Shown here: positions 8,588 to 16,333 of the stretch, piece after piece
Numbering within the stretch: position 1 is the first letter of the stretch
Layout of the letters: each line of letters opens with the position of its first letter
Notes under the pieces: model-generated
The model's input: only the letters and a program-made list of their open reading frames with translations
What the model was told of the DNA's origin: nothing
The model's database searches: none
NCBI RefSeq assembly: GCF_008802365.1
Contig: NZ_VZQZ01000009.1
Location: 99,277 to 163,276, forward strand
Source: Oryzomonas japonica
GTDB taxonomy: Bacteria; Desulfobacterota; Desulfuromonadia; Geobacterales; Pseudopelobacteraceae
DNA length: 64,000 nucleotides
Direction of reading: 5' to 3'
Position numbers and translations under genes: made by a program

Positions 8588-9025
8588 ATGCCTGACTATA
8601 TCGTCATCTGCACATCCTGCGGCGCAGCCAACAGAATCCCCGCCGACAAGGAGGGTAAAAAGGGGCGTTGCGGCACCTGCCGCGCCACCCTCCCCCCGTT
8701 GTACCACCACCCGCAGCAGCTCACGGAGCAGACATTCGACGCCTTCGTGCAGAATTACCCGGGGCCGGTACTGGTGGAGTTCTGGGCACCATGGTGACCG
8801 CACTGCGTCTCATTCGCACCGGCGGTGCGAACAGCAGCGGAGAGATTGGCGGGAAAGGCGGCCGTCTGCCAGGTCGATACCCAGCAGAATCCGGCCCTTG
8901 CGGCACGGTTCGGCGTGAGGGGCATACCGGACGTCGTGCTGCTCCGCAACGGCAGGGTCGTCGCCCGGCTCGCCGGGGCGCAGAGCGTTGATGCCCTGCT
9001 GGCCTGGTTCCGCCAACAGCAGTAG
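8588..9025 (+). CDS. trxC: TrxC-type thioredoxin, probable selenoprotein (in-frame TGA = Sec at residue 70)
   Basis: Read through one in-frame TGA (8795-8797) this is a 145-aa thioredoxin of the TrxC class. It has an N-terminal zinc finger (CTSCGAANR ... CGTC), then the Trx fold with VLVEFWAPW, the TGA, PHC, and the cis-Pro loop VRGIPDVVL. The TGA falls exactly where the first Cys of the WCxxC active site belongs, giving W-U-P-H-C. Downstream homology continues in the same frame without any indel to a normal TAG stop. A SECIS-like hairpin follows the TGA. GAGGAG sits 8 nt before the ATG. A simple nonsense mutation is the alternative, but the position, intact frame and hairpin favour selenocysteine. 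Confidence 0.85.
8798..8836 (+). promoter_or_regulatory. Putative bacterial SECIS element
   Basis: Starting 15 nt after the TGA there is a perfect 8-bp hairpin, TTCGCACC (8813-8820), loop GGC, GGTGCGAA (8824-8831). A small apical loop starting with G at this distance from UGA fits the known loose consensus for bacterial SECIS elements, which lie inside the coding region just after the Sec codon. Confidence 0.7.
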
Positions 9026-9079
9026 GGTTTCGCAGTGGACTTGAATCGGGGCCATGCCCGACAGATCACTTCCAGGCGC

Positions 9080-9514
9080 CTATTCCTGTTCCAGAACGAC
9101 AAAATCCCTGGAGACGGCAAAGGTATCATCGACGTACACCTTGACCCGGTGCTTGCCCACCCCCAGTACGGACGCCTGGATGCCGGACCAGACATTGAGG
9201 GGCGGAAGGCTCGACTCAACATTCATGGACCCTTGGGACACCAACCGGTCACCCGTGTACCAGCGGTACGTCATGACATGGGGGCCCCCCTCCTGCTCCG
9301 GGTCATCCCATGAGAACGAGGTGATGACGTACACCTTCCCCCCGCCGACGAACGTATCGGCTACTCCGGTCGGGCCCTGCATCTTTGACACATTCTTCGC
9401 GAGAAAACATCTGGTGACGTTCTTTTCTCCAAGCGTCACGCTCCCCCACGAAGCGCAGCCTCCCAGAAGCGACACGACTCCCGATACCACGACGAATGAA
9501 CGTATAATTCCCAT
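9080..9514 (-). CDS. Hypothetical lipoprotein, beta-rich
   Basis: A 144-aa protein with a lipobox LGGC and a mature region rich in beta-strand patterns (VYVITSFSWDD, MTYRWYTGDRLVSQ, HRVKVYVDD). This last part resembles Ig-like or chaperone-usher-type folds in strand rhythm, but I cannot assign a family. Convergent with the thioredoxin gene. Confidence 0.62.
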   Translation of the reverse strand: MGIIRSFVVVSGVVSLLGGCASWGSVTLGEKNVTRCFLAKNVSKMQGPTGVADTFVGGGKVYVITSFSWDDPEQEGGPHVMTYRWYTGDRLVSQGSMNVESSLPPLNVWSGIQASVLGVGKHRVKVYVDDTFAVSRDFVVLEQE

Positions 9515-9747
9515 ATCCGATCTCTTTCAAAAACGATGTACTGAGGCGGCAGGCGCCGGGAACTGGCCGGACAAAAGCAAGGCCTGAACCTTTGCGGGGA
9601 ACAGGTATGAACAAATAACCGTTTGAGTTTACAGCCACCCCGGGAGCCACCGCACCAGTTTAGTATGGCACGTCTCAGGCCAGGGAGTTCTCCGGCTTCC
9701 TTGCCGTGTCAAAAAAATCCGGGGCCTTCTTCTGTCCCTGTTTCAGG

Positions 9748-11898
9748 TTACTGCAGTTTGAGCCAGGAGACTCCCCCCATATATTTTCTGCGCACCGCGT
9801 CCTGTACCGTTGTCGCCCCTCTCCGGCGCCGCAGGTACGCCCCCAGGGCCCACACCGGGAAGAAGAGCCGGTAGCCGTGGTAGCGCAGATAGAAGACCCT
9901 TGGGAAGCCGGTCCCGGTAAAATGCCGTTCCTCCCAGCCGTTATGGTACCGATCGACCAGGTACTGCATGCCGCGTTGGACCTCCGGGCGGTCCGTTTCT
10001 CCGGCAGCCATAAGCGCCAGGAGCGCCCAGGCGGTCTGGGACGGGGTGCTGGCGCCGCTGCCGGCCAATGACGGGTCATCGTAACTGGCGCACGTTTCTC
10101 CCCAGCCGCCATCCCCGTTCTGGCACCCCACGAGCCACTCAACCGCCTTCCTGACATACGGCTTCTGCATATCCTCTCCCACCTCATGCAGACCGGAGAG
10201 CACGGACCAGGTGCCGTAGAGATAATTGACCCCCCACCTGCCGAACCACCCCCCAAACGCCTCCTGCTCCTTTTCCAGATAGGCGAGCCCCCTGGCTATC
10301 GGGGGAAAATCCGGCCCGTAACCGAGCATCCCCAGCATTTCGATACAGCGCCCGGTGAGATCGGAGGTGCTGGGGTCGAGCAGGGCGCCATGGTCGGCAA
10401 AGGGGATATCGTTCAGATACAGGTAGTCGTTGTCGACATCGAAGGCCCCCCAGCCGCCGTCGGAATTCTGCATCCCGATGACCCACCTGACCGCCTTGGC
10501 GATCTTTTCCCGGTATTCTTCCCGCTCCAGCGCCCCGGCCCGGAACAGCCCCATCAGAACCTTGGAAGTGTCGTCAACATCGGGATACAGGGTGTTTTCG
10601 TACTGGAACGCCCAACCGCCGCACGCCAGACCGGGACAGTTGCCCGACCAGTCGCCCGGCGTGCAGATCTGACGGTCAAAAAGCCACTTCATGGCCTCGT
10701 CCGCGGAGAACAGATTCCCCGGTATCCCCGCTTCCACCAGGGCCGACAGGCTCAGGCAGGTATCCCAGACCGGCGAATTACACGGCTGGCAGAGACTGAA
10801 ATGGTCATTCCGGGCTGTCGACGCATGCCGCGACAGCAGGAGGTCCGGGGCCGCCGAAGAGCGGTCGATCCCGCCCCCAAAGGGGCTGGTGTGGGGTACC
10901 GCGTCAGGAGCAGGCGTCCGATGAATCAGCAGATCGTCGAGAGCCGCTATCCCGCGCACATAGTCGGGATCGTCCTCCCGGCAGCCGAGGGTTTTCAACG
11001 CCATCACGGCGTTGGCCATGGCCGGGTAGATGGCCCCGATGCCCCCCTCCCCCTGCATGCGCGCCCGGGTCCACTGTTCGGCCTGACGCAGGGCGTGGGC
11101 CCTGATCCTTTTCGGGATGTAGTGCATCGTGCGCTTGAGAACGCGGTCAAGAACGATAAAGACATTCTTCCGCCAGGCCCGGTGCCGGAAGTGATCCAGG
11201 TTGCCCAGCATATCGGGAGGCGTGGTAAACAGTTCGGTGATTCCCTCATTATAGCGCAGCGCACAGACCGGCTGCTTCGCGTAGAGGATCAACAGCGGTA
11301 CGATGACCGTTCTCGACCAGTAGGATATCTTGCTGAGATGGAAAAAGAACCAGCGCGGGAGCAGCATGATCTCGATCGGCATGGCGGGCGGCGTATGCCA
11401 GGGAACCTGGCCGAAGAGCGCCAGGGTGATCCTGGTGAAGACGTTGCAGCGCGCCGCGCCGCCAAGGGAGAGGATGATCTGCCGCGCCTTTACCATGTAT
11501 GGCGCGTTTTTATCGTGGCCGAGCAGTTTGAGGGCAAAGTAGGCTTTTACCGAAGCGCTGATGTTGGCATTGCCGTCCACGGCGTACAAGGGCCAGCTAC
11601 CGTCCGGCAGTTGCCGGTCAAGGAGATAGGAGGAGAGGCGGGAAGCGGTTTTTTCGTCGACGCTGCGGCCGAGAAACCGCTGCAGCATGATGTATTCCGA
11701 CGGGATGGTGACATCCGCTTCCAGCTCGAACACCCAGTGCCCGTCCTCGTTTTGCAATGCGGCGAGCTGGTGCGCGGCCCTTTCCAGGATCGATTCGACA
11801 TGCAGGAAAGTGTTTGCGGATACTCCCGCTTCCGCCTGTTTGGCTCCCCTGCCCCCTTCTATGACATTCAGTTTCGTTTTCGTTTTGCTATGCATCAT
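9748..11898 (-). CDS. shc: Squalene-hopene cyclase
   Basis: A 716-aa monotopic membrane enzyme that cyclises squalene to hopene/hopanol, the committed step of hopanoid synthesis. It carries the catalytic DxDD motif (YPDVDDTSKVLMG, mid-protein) and several QW repeats (e.g. QNSDGGWGAF, QNGDGGWGE, QLPDGSW, QNEDGHWVF). Length is that of bacterial SHCs with a short N-terminal extension. GGAGA lies 8 nt before the first of two adjacent ATGs. It follows a TetR regulator and a B12-radical-SAM gene on the same strand, with an inverted repeat in the intergenic gap, so expression is probably TetR-controlled. Confidence 0.95.
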   Translation of the reverse strand: MMHSKTKTKLNVIEGGRGAKQAEAGVSANTFLHVESILERAAHQLAALQNEDGHWVFELEADVTIPSEYIMLQRFLGRSVDEKTASRLSSYLLDRQLPDGSWPLYAVDGNANISASVKAYFALKLLGHDKNAPYMVKARQIILSLGGAARCNVFTRITLALFGQVPWHTPPAMPIEIMLLPRWFFFHLSKISYWSRTVIVPLLILYAKQPVCALRYNEGITELFTTPPDMLGNLDHFRHRAWRKNVFIVLDRVLKRTMHYIPKRIRAHALRQAEQWTRARMQGEGGIGAIYPAMANAVMALKTLGCREDDPDYVRGIAALDDLLIHRTPAPDAVPHTSPFGGGIDRSSAAPDLLLSRHASTARNDHFSLCQPCNSPVWDTCLSLSALVEAGIPGNLFSADEAMKWLFDRQICTPGDWSGNCPGLACGGWAFQYENTLYPDVDDTSKVLMGLFRAGALEREEYREKIAKAVRWVIGMQNSDGGWGAFDVDNDYLYLNDIPFADHGALLDPSTSDLTGRCIEMLGMLGYGPDFPPIARGLAYLEKEQEAFGGWFGRWGVNYLYGTWSVLSGLHEVGEDMQKPYVRKAVEWLVGCQNGDGGWGETCASYDDPSLAGSGASTPSQTAWALLALMAAGETDRPEVQRGMQYLVDRYHNGWEERHFTGTGFPRVFYLRYHGYRLFFPVWALGAYLRRRRGATTVQDAVRRKYMGGVSWLKLQ

Positions 11899-11916
11899 GT
11901 CTGTTTCTCCGTTGAA

Positions 11917-11948
11917 TAACGCAGCTATCCGTAATTAACTGCGTTAAC
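11917..11948. promoter_or_regulatory. Inverted repeat between tetR and shc, putative TetR operator
   Basis: TAACGCAG (11917-11924) and CTGCGTTA (11939-11946) are perfect inverted arms 14 bp apart. The right part, GTAATTAACTGCGTTAAC (11931-11948), shares GTAATTA ... GTTAAC with the site just upstream of the tetR gene itself, which suggests one repressor acting at both. Confidence 0.5.
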
Positions 11949-11963
11949 CTGATGGGCAAAAAA

Positions 11964-12578
11964 TTACGCGGCGTGCCCTTTCAAGAGCCCGTCAATCAAG
12001 GTGTCGGCCATGAGCGTGATATCGGGCATGGGGAAGTCCCTGGTGAAGATAATGCTGGTCACCAAGCCGTGCATGGCGCTCCAGAACACCATCGCGAGCA
12101 TATTGCAGTCGTTTTTTTGCAGGACACCGCACTGTATGCACTCGCTGATGAGATCGAGAAAAGCCCGGTACGAACGTAAGGCGATCGTGTCCTTTGTCAT
12201 AAAGCTGTCCGGCGAGCCGTAGACGACCGGGCTGGTGAAAAATACCGTCTTGTATTGTTCGGGATGGGAGACGCCGAACCGAATGTACTGATGGAGGATG
12301 AGGCGGAGCGCTTCGCCCGGGTCGGGCTCGGCCTGCCTGATTTCGACCACCGCTTTGAGAAAAGCGGCATAGAGTTCTTCACAGATATAAAAGAGCAGAT
12401 CGTCCTTGTCGCGGAAATAGAGGTAGATCGTGGTCGGGGAATGCTCGATCCGGGCGGCCAGTTTGCGCATGGAAAACTGGGAATACCCCTCCTGGGAAAA
12501 GAGTTCCCGCGCTGCGGCCAGGATCTCCGCCCGGAACTGTTCCTTGTGCTGTATGCGTCGTTCCTTTAATCCCACCAT
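11964..12578 (-). CDS. TetR/AcrR-family transcriptional regulator
   Basis: A 204-aa repressor: an N-terminal TetR HTH (residues about 15-60; AARELFSQEGYSQFSMRKLA ... SPTTIYLYFRDKDDLL) and a helical ligand-binding C-terminal domain. The ATG at 12578 is chosen; a GTG two codons upstream is possible. No good ribosome site is visible. The gene is codirectional with shc (65 bp upstream of it) and a GTAATTA/GTTAAC motif precedes both, so it probably autoregulates and controls hopanoid synthesis. Confidence 0.88.
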   Translation of the reverse strand: MVGLKERRIQHKEQFRAEILAAARELFSQEGYSQFSMRKLAARIEHSPTTIYLYFRDKDDLLFYICEELYAAFLKAVVEIRQAEPDPGEALRLILHQYIRFGVSHPEQYKTVFFTSPVVYGSPDSFMTKDTIALRSYRAFLDLISECIQCGVLQKNDCNMLAMVFWSAMHGLVTSIIFTRDFPMPDITLMADTLIDGLLKGHAA

Positions 12579-12585
12579 TAACACC

Positions 12586-12600
12586 GTTAACTGTAATTAC
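12586..12600. promoter_or_regulatory. Putative TetR operator upstream of tetR
   Basis: GTTAACTGTAATTAC; read on the minus strand it is GTAATTACAGTTAAC, matching the half-sites of the motif upstream of shc. It lies within 10 bp of the tetR start, a normal place for an autoregulatory operator. Confidence 0.45.
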
Positions 12601-12686
12601 CGAAAGTAACGTACGTGATATCACACCGAACCGGATATGGCAAGAGAAGGAACAACCACGCGCCCCCGGCTTGGCTGCACGGCGGC

Positions 12687-14213
12687 TTAAACCTTGCGGA
12701 CCGGGGCGATCAGTCCCAGGTCGATCATGGGCGACGGCAGGGACGGTTTGAGGGTGAGGATCCGCTTGCGGAAAGGGCTCATAAGCAGCTTCATGATATC
12801 GCCCTTTTTCATGAACCGGCCAAACCGGCGCAGGAGCTTGATGGTCTGAAAGGGGCGCAGGAAGAGCCGGTTGGCGAACAACAGCATGTACCCTTTCTGC
12901 CGGGCCCGGTTCACCACATCTCCCGGCAGGATGGTCGGGTCGATGTCCGAGCACTTGAACCATTTGTTCCAGTCGCGCTTATCGTCGATAATCCCCCGCT
13001 CGACGTAATCCTGCCACAGGGGGGTGCCGCGGTAAGCACAGAGGCGATTGAAGCCGAAGGTGTCCAGCTTGAGGCGGGCGGCAAAGCGGAAGCTCTCCAG
13101 GATATCCTCCGCGGTCTCATCCGGCGAGCCGACCAAAAAGAAGCCGTGGATGGTTTCGATCCCGTGGCGTTTGGCCAAGCTGACGGCGTCCTCCACCTGC
13201 TTCATGGTCTGCATCTTCCCGATACGGTCGAGCACCTTCTGGGTGCCGGCCTCTACCCCAAAGGCGAGAAAGTTGCAATGGGCCTTGGCCATGATGGGAA
13301 ACTGGTCGGTAGCGACCGAATCGACCCGCCCTTCGCAGCCCCAGTTGAATTCGAACTTGCGGTCGATGATCCCCTGGCAGATGGCGCCGATGCGCTTGCG
13401 GTCGAGTAGAAACTGATCGTCGGTGAGATAGATGGAGCGATACCCCTCGTCGTTCAACTGCTGCATCTCGCCCAGGACATGCTCGGGGGAACGATGGCGC
13501 CACTTGCGGTTGGCCAGGGAGGGGATGCCGCAGTAGATGCACTGGTAGGGGCAGCCCCGGGACGTCTGCATGGTGCAGAAGCGGTCCAGGGAGAGGACGG
13601 CGGGGACGTCGAGCGGCATGGACTCGATGTAGTCGATGGGCAGACTCTTGCGGTCCGGGTAGGGAAACTGGTCCAGATCTTCGATAACCGGGCGCGGGGC
13701 GTTCTCGACGATGTCGCCCCCCGAACGCCACACCAGGCCGCCGACCGTGCCGGGCGCCCCCAGGTTCTCCAGAAATTCCGGGAGGAGTTCCTCCCCCTCG
13801 CCCCGGGCAACGTAGTCGATGTCCGGGGTGTCCGCAAGAATTTCCTTGGCGTTAATGGTCGCAAACACGCCGCCGACAATGATCGGCGTGTCGGGGGCGG
13901 CCTGTTTGAGCTGCTGCGCCATGCTGCGGGTGGCGGGATAGGCCGTGGTCGACAGGAACGAGAGCGCTATCACGTCCGGCTTCTCGGTGCGCACCGCACA
14001 GGCGATATGTTCCGCCTTCATCTGCGGATGGCAGGTGTCGAACATCCGCGCCTCGTGGCCGTGCCGACGAATAATCGGCGCCAGGGTTTCGATCCCGATG
14101 GGAGGGAAGGCCATCACCTGGACGCGATCCTTGCTGAATCGGGAGTCCCCGAGTTCGGCAGGGAGAAGCCGGTAGAAGTCCTCATCCCGGATGTAGATCA
14201 GAAAAACCTTCAT
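12687..14213 (-). CDS. B12-binding radical SAM enzyme
   Basis: A 508-aa protein with an N-terminal cobalamin-binding domain (about 1-140; VGGVFATIN region) and a radical SAM domain (about 200-400) with the cluster motif CPYQCIYC. This architecture is shared by methyltransferases and BchE-like enzymes, including the hopanoid methylases HpnP and HpnR. Its position just upstream of tetR-shc makes hopanoid or lipid tailoring plausible, but I cannot distinguish this from other B12-rSAM functions. It could equally be one of the many uncharacterised family members in Geobacter. Confidence 0.85.
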   Translation of the reverse strand: MKVFLIYIRDEDFYRLLPAELGDSRFSKDRVQVMAFPPIGIETLAPIIRRHGHEARMFDTCHPQMKAEHIACAVRTEKPDVIALSFLSTTAYPATRSMAQQLKQAAPDTPIIVGGVFATINAKEILADTPDIDYVARGEGEELLPEFLENLGAPGTVGGLVWRSGGDIVENAPRPVIEDLDQFPYPDRKSLPIDYIESMPLDVPAVLSLDRFCTMQTSRGCPYQCIYCGIPSLANRKWRHRSPEHVLGEMQQLNDEGYRSIYLTDDQFLLDRKRIGAICQGIIDRKFEFNWGCEGRVDSVATDQFPIMAKAHCNFLAFGVEAGTQKVLDRIGKMQTMKQVEDAVSLAKRHGIETIHGFFLVGSPDETAEDILESFRFAARLKLDTFGFNRLCAYRGTPLWQDYVERGIIDDKRDWNKWFKCSDIDPTILPGDVVNRARQKGYMLLFANRLFLRPFQTIKLLRRFGRFMKKGDIMKLLMSPFRKRILTLKPSLPSPMIDLGLIAPVRKV

Positions 14214-14451
14214 GGTATGCCTCGGCGCTGAAATGTGGTGGATTTTTGTTGCGCTTACTTATACGGGCTTTTGGTGGTTTACACAACCACTTCGCCCTGT
14301 TAAGAAGACGGGTCGTTTTTCCGATTCAATGCCGGCACGCCACGGGAGCCCCAAGAGCAGAAAAAAGGGGCTCACAGCGATTAACGGCAAGCCCTTGTGG
14401 GGATTTGCTGCGTGGCGACACGAATGGCGGGGTTACCCCAGAGATGACGTA

Positions 14452-16005
14452 TCATGGTAACGGCTCAGATGTTTTTTTAGAGCGGCCGTGCCTTATGCCG
14501 AGCTTATCCAGCCGCCACCGCAAGGTGCTCGGATTGATACCAAGCAATTCAGCCGCACCGCCAGGTCCATGGATCCTGCCATTGGCCACTCGCATGACAT
14601 CGCTCAGGTGCAAGGCCATTGCTTCATCAAGCCTCAAGGGGGCGGGAGAGTTGCGGACCTCTTTGGGGACCGCGTTTTCACTTTTTCTTCCACCCGGCAG
14701 CAGCGTATCGAACATCAATTGCCCCCCCTGGTGCAGTATCACCTCCCGCTCCATCAGGTTTTCCAATTCGCGGACGTTGCCGGGCCAATCGTAATTCACC
14801 AGACGCGCCATGGCTCCCGGGGCAATGGCGGGCGTGAGGGCAAAACCCAATTCCATGGCCTTTGCCCTCACAAAATAGCGCGCCAGGAGCGGAATGTCCC
14901 CTTTGCGCTGCCGTAGCGGCGGTATGATAATGGGGAAGACATTCAGCCTGAACCAGAGATCCTCTCTGAACCTGTTTTCCGAAACCATGTTTTCCAGATT
15001 GCGGTGGGTTGCGGCGATCACGCGGATATCGACGGGGATTGATTTGTTGCCCCCGACCCGTTCGATTTCGCGATTCTGAAGGACGCGAAGCAGGCGCACT
15101 TGGGCAGGGGGCGGCAATTCCGCGATTTCATCCAGAAAGATGGTCCCGCCGTCGGCGCGCTCGAAGCGTCCGCGCCTTTCATCCACCGCTCCGGTAAATG
15201 CCCCCTTTTCGTGGCCGAACAGTTCACTGTCAATAAGGCTCCCCGGGATCGCCCCGCAGTTGACCTTGATGAATGGTCCGTTTTTGCGTGGCGAGGCAAA
15301 ATGGATTGCGTTGGCAATCACTTCCTTGCCGGTCCCCGTTTCCCCCAGAAGCAATACCGTGTTGTTGAGCGGCGCCACGTGCTGGACCAGATCCAGGACG
15401 TTTTTCAACCCCGAATCCTCTCCGATTATTCGGCCTCCGGCTCGTGTGGAGAGTTCCTTGTTCAGAAAGTGGTTGTCGTCGATAAGCCGGTCCCGGTATT
15501 TCAAGAGCTTTTCGTACGACAAGGCATTGGCCAGGGCGATGGCAAAGGGGGTGGCAACCGTTGCGAGGAGCCCGGTATGTCTGGCGTTATATCTCCCCTC
15601 GCCACGCGCGCATAATATCAGCGACCCCAGTGATTTTCCCTCGATCAGGAGCGGCACGAGAATCTTTGAATTCCCCTCAAGCTTGATGAATGGTGCCAAT
15701 ATGCGGAAAAAATCGTCGCGGTCGGAGCTTATAATGGTAGGAACGATGGGCTTCCATGCTTGTATCTGTTTCCAAAGCTTCTTGGGAATGGCGATGATCT
15801 CATCAGGAAGATCCACATTGTCCGCCGCTACGTTGGCGATTCTCCTGATGGATGAGATGTTGACATCGTGAATGGTCAGACTGAGGGTATCCAGGGGGAA
15901 GTAAAGCTTCAGATAGTCGAAGGCATTCCTGAGCGCTGTTTTTATATCGAGGCTGCTGCAGATCCTGATCGTAACCTCTCTAAAAAAATCGTCCCGGTTA
16001 ACCAT
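14452..16005 (-). CDS. Sigma-54-dependent activator with GAF domain
   Basis: A 517-aa bacterial enhancer-binding protein: N-terminal GAF-like sensory domain (about 20-180), AAA+ domain with Walker A GETGTGKE and the sigma-54 contact loop GAFTGA, and a C-terminal Fis-type helix-turn-helix (AAELLGINPSTLRWRLDKLGI). It has no receiver domain, so it is probably controlled by a small molecule at the GAF domain, as FhlA/NorR-type activators are. The ATG at 16005 is chosen because GAGAGG lies close upstream. It is divergent from an efflux operon that has a -24/-12 promoter and dyad repeats, its likely target. Confidence 0.92.
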   Translation of the reverse strand: MVNRDDFFREVTIRICSSLDIKTALRNAFDYLKLYFPLDTLSLTIHDVNISSIRRIANVAADNVDLPDEIIAIPKKLWKQIQAWKPIVPTIISSDRDDFFRILAPFIKLEGNSKILVPLLIEGKSLGSLILCARGEGRYNARHTGLLATVATPFAIALANALSYEKLLKYRDRLIDDNHFLNKELSTRAGGRIIGEDSGLKNVLDLVQHVAPLNNTVLLLGETGTGKEVIANAIHFASPRKNGPFIKVNCGAIPGSLIDSELFGHEKGAFTGAVDERRGRFERADGGTIFLDEIAELPPPAQVRLLRVLQNREIERVGGNKSIPVDIRVIAATHRNLENMVSENRFREDLWFRLNVFPIIIPPLRQRKGDIPLLARYFVRAKAMELGFALTPAIAPGAMARLVNYDWPGNVRELENLMEREVILHQGGQLMFDTLLPGGRKSENAVPKEVRNSPAPLRLDEAMALHLSDVMRVANGRIHGPGGAAELLGINPSTLRWRLDKLGIRHGRSKKTSEPLP

Positions 16006-16051
16006 ATGGCCTCTCTTTCCGGCTCGCTTGTGCGTTGCGGCCCTGCTTAAC

Positions 16052-16114
16052 GCAATATTTTGCAATTATCATATTTTAAGCAACATATTGCAATAAAATT
16101 AGCAGCATATTGCT
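16052..16114. repeat. Three dyad repeats, probable upstream activating sites
   Basis: GCAATATTTTGCAA (16052-16065), GCAACATATTGCAA (16080-16093) and GCAGCATATTGCT (16102-16114) are variants of one palindrome, GCANnATATTGC. They lie 60-120 bp upstream of the sigma-54 promoter, the usual place for enhancer sites of the divergent activator. Confidence 0.75.
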
Positions 16115-16165
16115 ACCACGGGGCAGCATAACAACGTAAAATCTTGATATTGTTTATATTTATGT

Positions 16166-16185
16166 TTTGGCACGATTATAGCTTT
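16166..16185 (+). promoter_or_regulatory. Sigma-54 (-24/-12) promoter
   Basis: TTGGCACGATTATAGCTTT has GG at 16169-16170 and GC at 16181-16182 with exactly 10 bases between, matching TGGCACG-N4-TTGCW except for one base near -12. It faces the efflux operon. Confidence 0.85.
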
Positions 16186-16333
16186 AGCATATAAGCGATA
16201 TACCCGATGTTGCGATTTTTTGCCCCCGAGACTGAAACAGCCTCGTTACCGATTAAAGAGATGTATCAACCTTCAAGAGCTTTAGGAGATCAGTCTGTTT
16301 TTCCATCGAAACAAAATTTGCGTAGCCAATTGC

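Noticed and set aside
8588..8797. Truncated 69-aa thioredoxin as a pseudogene
   Set aside because: The downstream part stays in the same frame with intact motifs and the TGA stands exactly in place of the active-site Cys, with a SECIS-like hairpin after it. Selenocysteine explains this better than decay.
14349..14372. AGCCCC ... GGGGCT hairpin between the radical SAM gene and the sigma-54 activator
   Set aside because: Short stem, T-run inside the loop rather than after it; not a convincing terminator for the activator gene.
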